From positions 310,001 through 374,000 of the forward strand of contig NZ_VZPP01000004.1 of assembly GCF_008801475.1 (NCBI RefSeq): DNA of 64,000 nucleotides, written 5' to 3'. The DNA comes from Pseudomonas moorei. GTDB taxonomy: Bacteria; Pseudomonadota; Gammaproteobacteria; Pseudomonadales; Pseudomonadaceae. This document shows, piece by piece, positions 62,493 to 64,000 of the stretch (within the stretch, counting starts at the first letter, position 1; each line of letters opens with the position of its first letter). The notes under the pieces were generated by a model, which did not search any database, was not told the origin of the DNA, and was given only the letters and a program-made list of their open reading frames with translations. Made by a program: the position numbers and the translations under genes.

Positions 62493-63934
62493 CAGTGAGC
62501 TCCAACTACAGCAATCTGTTCGGCGGCTTCAGCTTCAGCCGGGTTCGAGGCGCGTACGGTACGGAATACGTTGTAGGCCATGAACAGCATGCCGGTGGCG
62601 AAGAATGCACCGCCCAGTGCGCGGACGATGTAACCCGGGTGGCTGGCTTGCAGTGCTTCGACGAACGAGTAGGTGAGGGTGCCGTCATCGTTGATTGCAC
62701 GCCACATCAGGCCCTGGGTGATGCCGTTGACCCACATCGAAGCGATGTACAGAACGGTACCGATGGTCGCGAGCCAGAAGTGCGCGTTGATCAGGCCGGT
62801 GCTGTGCATCTGCGCACGACCGAACAGTTTCGGGATCATGTGGTAGATCGCGCCGATCGAGATCATCGCCACCCAGCCCAGGGCACCGGCGTGTACGTGG
62901 CCGATGGTCCAGTCGGTGTAGTGCGACAGCGAGTTCACGGTCTTGATGGCCATCATCGGGCCTTCGAAGGTCGACATGCCGTAGAACGCCAGGGACACGA
63001 CCAGGAAGCGCAGGATCGGGTCGGTGCGCAGCTTATGCCAGGCGCCCGACAGGGTCATCATGCCGTTGATCATGCCGCCCCAGCTCGGAGCCAGCAGGAT
63101 GATCGACATGGCCATGCCCAGGGACTGGGCCCAGTCCGGCAGCGCGGTGTAGTGCAGGTGGTGCGGGCCGGCCCAGATGTACAGGGTGATCAGTGCCCAG
63201 AAGTGCACGATGGACAGGCGATAGGAGTAGATCGGACGTTCGGCCTGTTTCGGCACGAAGTAGTACATCATCCCCAGGAAGCCGGTGGTCAGGAAGAAAC
63301 CTACGGCGTTGTGGCCGTACCACCACTGGATCATCGCGTCCGTGGCGCCCGAGTAGGCGGAATAGGACTTGAAGAAACTGACCGGCAGGGACGCGTGGTT
63401 GACGATGTGCAGCATCGCGGTCACGACGATGAAGGCACCGTAGAACCAGTTGCCCACATAGATGTGCTTGGTCTTGCGCTTGACGATGGTGCCGAAGAAC
63501 ACCAGGCCATAGGTAACCCAGACAATGGCCAGCAAAATGGCCAGCGGCCATTCCAGCTCAGCGTATTCCTTGGTGGTGGTGTAACCCAGCGGCAAGGTAA
63601 CGATGGCACCGACGATCACCGCTTGCCATCCCCAGAAATGGAAGGCAGCGAGGCTGTCGGAAATCAGTCGCGTTTGGCAGGTTCGCTGCACGACATAATA
63701 AGAAGTGGCAAACAGTGCACATCCACCGAAGGCGAAAATCACCAGGTTGGTGTGCAACGGGCGCAGGCGTCCAAAAGTCGTCCACGGCAGACCGAAATTC
63801 AATTCCGGCCATACGAGCTGTGAGGCGATGAAGACACCGAGCCCCATGCCAAGGATCCCCCAGACCACCGTCATGATGGCGAACTGGCGGACTACCTTAT
63901 AGTTATAAGCAGTCGGACTGATTGCTGTGCTCAT
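62492..63934 (-). CDS. ccoN: cbb3-type cytochrome c oxidase catalytic subunit
   Basis: A 480-residue haem-copper oxidase subunit I with 12 or more helices, high-affinity terminal oxidase for low oxygen. Histidines and active-site features are visible: [46 protein letters not shown] and [22 protein letters not shown]. The ATG at 63934 is set by the family start [14 protein letters not shown]. By position next to ccoG it equals the first of the two cco operons of P. aeruginosa; whether a second one follows upstream is outside the window. Confidence 0.96.
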   Translation of the reverse strand: MSTAISPTAYNYKVVRQFAIMTVVWGILGMGLGVFIASQLVWPELNFGLPWTTFGRLRPLHTNLVIFAFGGCALFATSYYVVQRTCQTRLISDSLAAFHFWGWQAVIVGAIVTLPLGYTTTKEYAELEWPLAILLAIVWVTYGLVFFGTIVKRKTKHIYVGNWFYGAFIVVTAMLHIVNHASLPVSFFKSYSAYSGATDAMIQWWYGHNAVGFFLTTGFLGMMYYFVPKQAERPIYSYRLSIVHFWALITLYIWAGPHHLHYTALPDWAQSLGMAMSIILLAPSWGGMINGMMTLSGAWHKLRTDPILRFLVVSLAFYGMSTFEGPMMAIKTVNSLSHYTDWTIGHVHAGALGWVAMISIGAIYHMIPKLFGRAQMHSTGLINAHFWLATIGTVLYIASMWVNGITQGLMWRAINDDGTLTYSFVEALQASHPGYIVRALGGAFFATGMLFMAYNVFRTVRASNPAEAEAAEQIAVVGAH

Positions 63935-64000
63935 TCTAAGGTTCCACGGTTTGGGTGTTTTATTAGGATTAAAAATCGGCCGCAAGTATGTAGAAAGCAG

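Noticed and set aside
61884..63985. Second ccoNO set in this window
   Set aside because: Only one ccoN/O/Q/P set is present; a second copy, if any, lies beyond the right edge.

Overview
The window is one contiguous stretch of chromosome from a fluorescent-group Pseudomonas (P. fluorescens lineage). Three things point there: the gene orders crfX-cmpX-sigX-oprF-cobA, pyrD/rmf/rlmL, xdhABC-guaD, smc-zipA-ligA, dnaX-ybaB-recR and anr-hemN-ccoS-ccoI-ccoH-ccoG-ccoPQON; high GC with strong codon bias; and many REP/REPIN repeats with the GTGGGAGC...GCTTGCTCGCGATGG-type head common in this group. I see no insertion sequence, prophage, tRNA, rRNA operon or CRISPR array.

Layout. 1-5 kb holds the tail of an alpha/beta hydrolase, rraA, a ZntB/CorA transporter and the envelope-stress set crfX-cmpX-sigX-oprF. 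5-15.2 kb is an assimilatory nitrate block on the minus strand: nasS-nasT (nitrate sensor and ANTAR antiterminator), an MFS nitrate transporter plus a PP2C/Ser-Thr-kinase fusion, then an FAD/NAD reductase, the molybdenum nitrate reductase and cobA (siroheme synthesis). 15.4-24.4 kb holds pyrD, rmf, rlmKL, a CHASE-PAS-GGDEF cyclase, dacB and yggL. 24.4-33.9 kb is purine catabolism (xdhA-xdhB-xdhC-guaD) between two GntR regulators, with a BenE-family permease. 33.9-42.5 kb has smc, zipA, ligA and a zinc metallopeptidase. 42.6-45.3 kb has the 4.5S SRP RNA, a small XRE regulator and a PAS-GGDEF-EAL protein. 45.3-50.6 kb has a periplasmic solute-binding protein, dnaX, ybaB, an MDR oxidoreductase and recR. 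50.7-52.5 kb has an acyl-CoA dehydrogenase and apt. 52.5-64 kb is the oxygen-response block: anr, hemN, and the cbb3 oxidase biogenesis (ccoS, ccoI, ccoH, ccoG) and structural (ccoPQON) genes.

The most informative non-coding finding is in the nitrate block. All three of its transcription units start with a -24/-12 (sigma-54) promoter with exact GG-N10-GC spacing, followed at once by two hairpins whose hexaloops have A at position 1 and G at position 4 (the ANTAR-protein RNA signature), then an intrinsic terminator just before the first gene. The sequence therefore describes a complete circuit: RpoN-dependent initiation under nitrogen limitation, then nitrate-dependent readthrough by NasS/NasT, with nasST itself under the same control. 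No siroheme nitrite reductase (full nirB or nirD) is encoded here although cobA is in the operon; the reductase gene equals only the flavoprotein front half of NirB.

Other points: four tandem perfect hairpins upstream of rmf (the known Pseudomonas rmf leader motif fits), three perfect hairpins upstream of rlmKL, a long two-part hairpin ahead of sigX, paired dyads upstream of xdhA, REP elements that supply the stop codon of two genes and the C-terminal residues of CobA, an EAL domain missing a metal-binding Asp, and ANR boxes ahead of hemN and ccoG. I found no wholly unknown multi-gene system; most of the window is conserved core chromosome.
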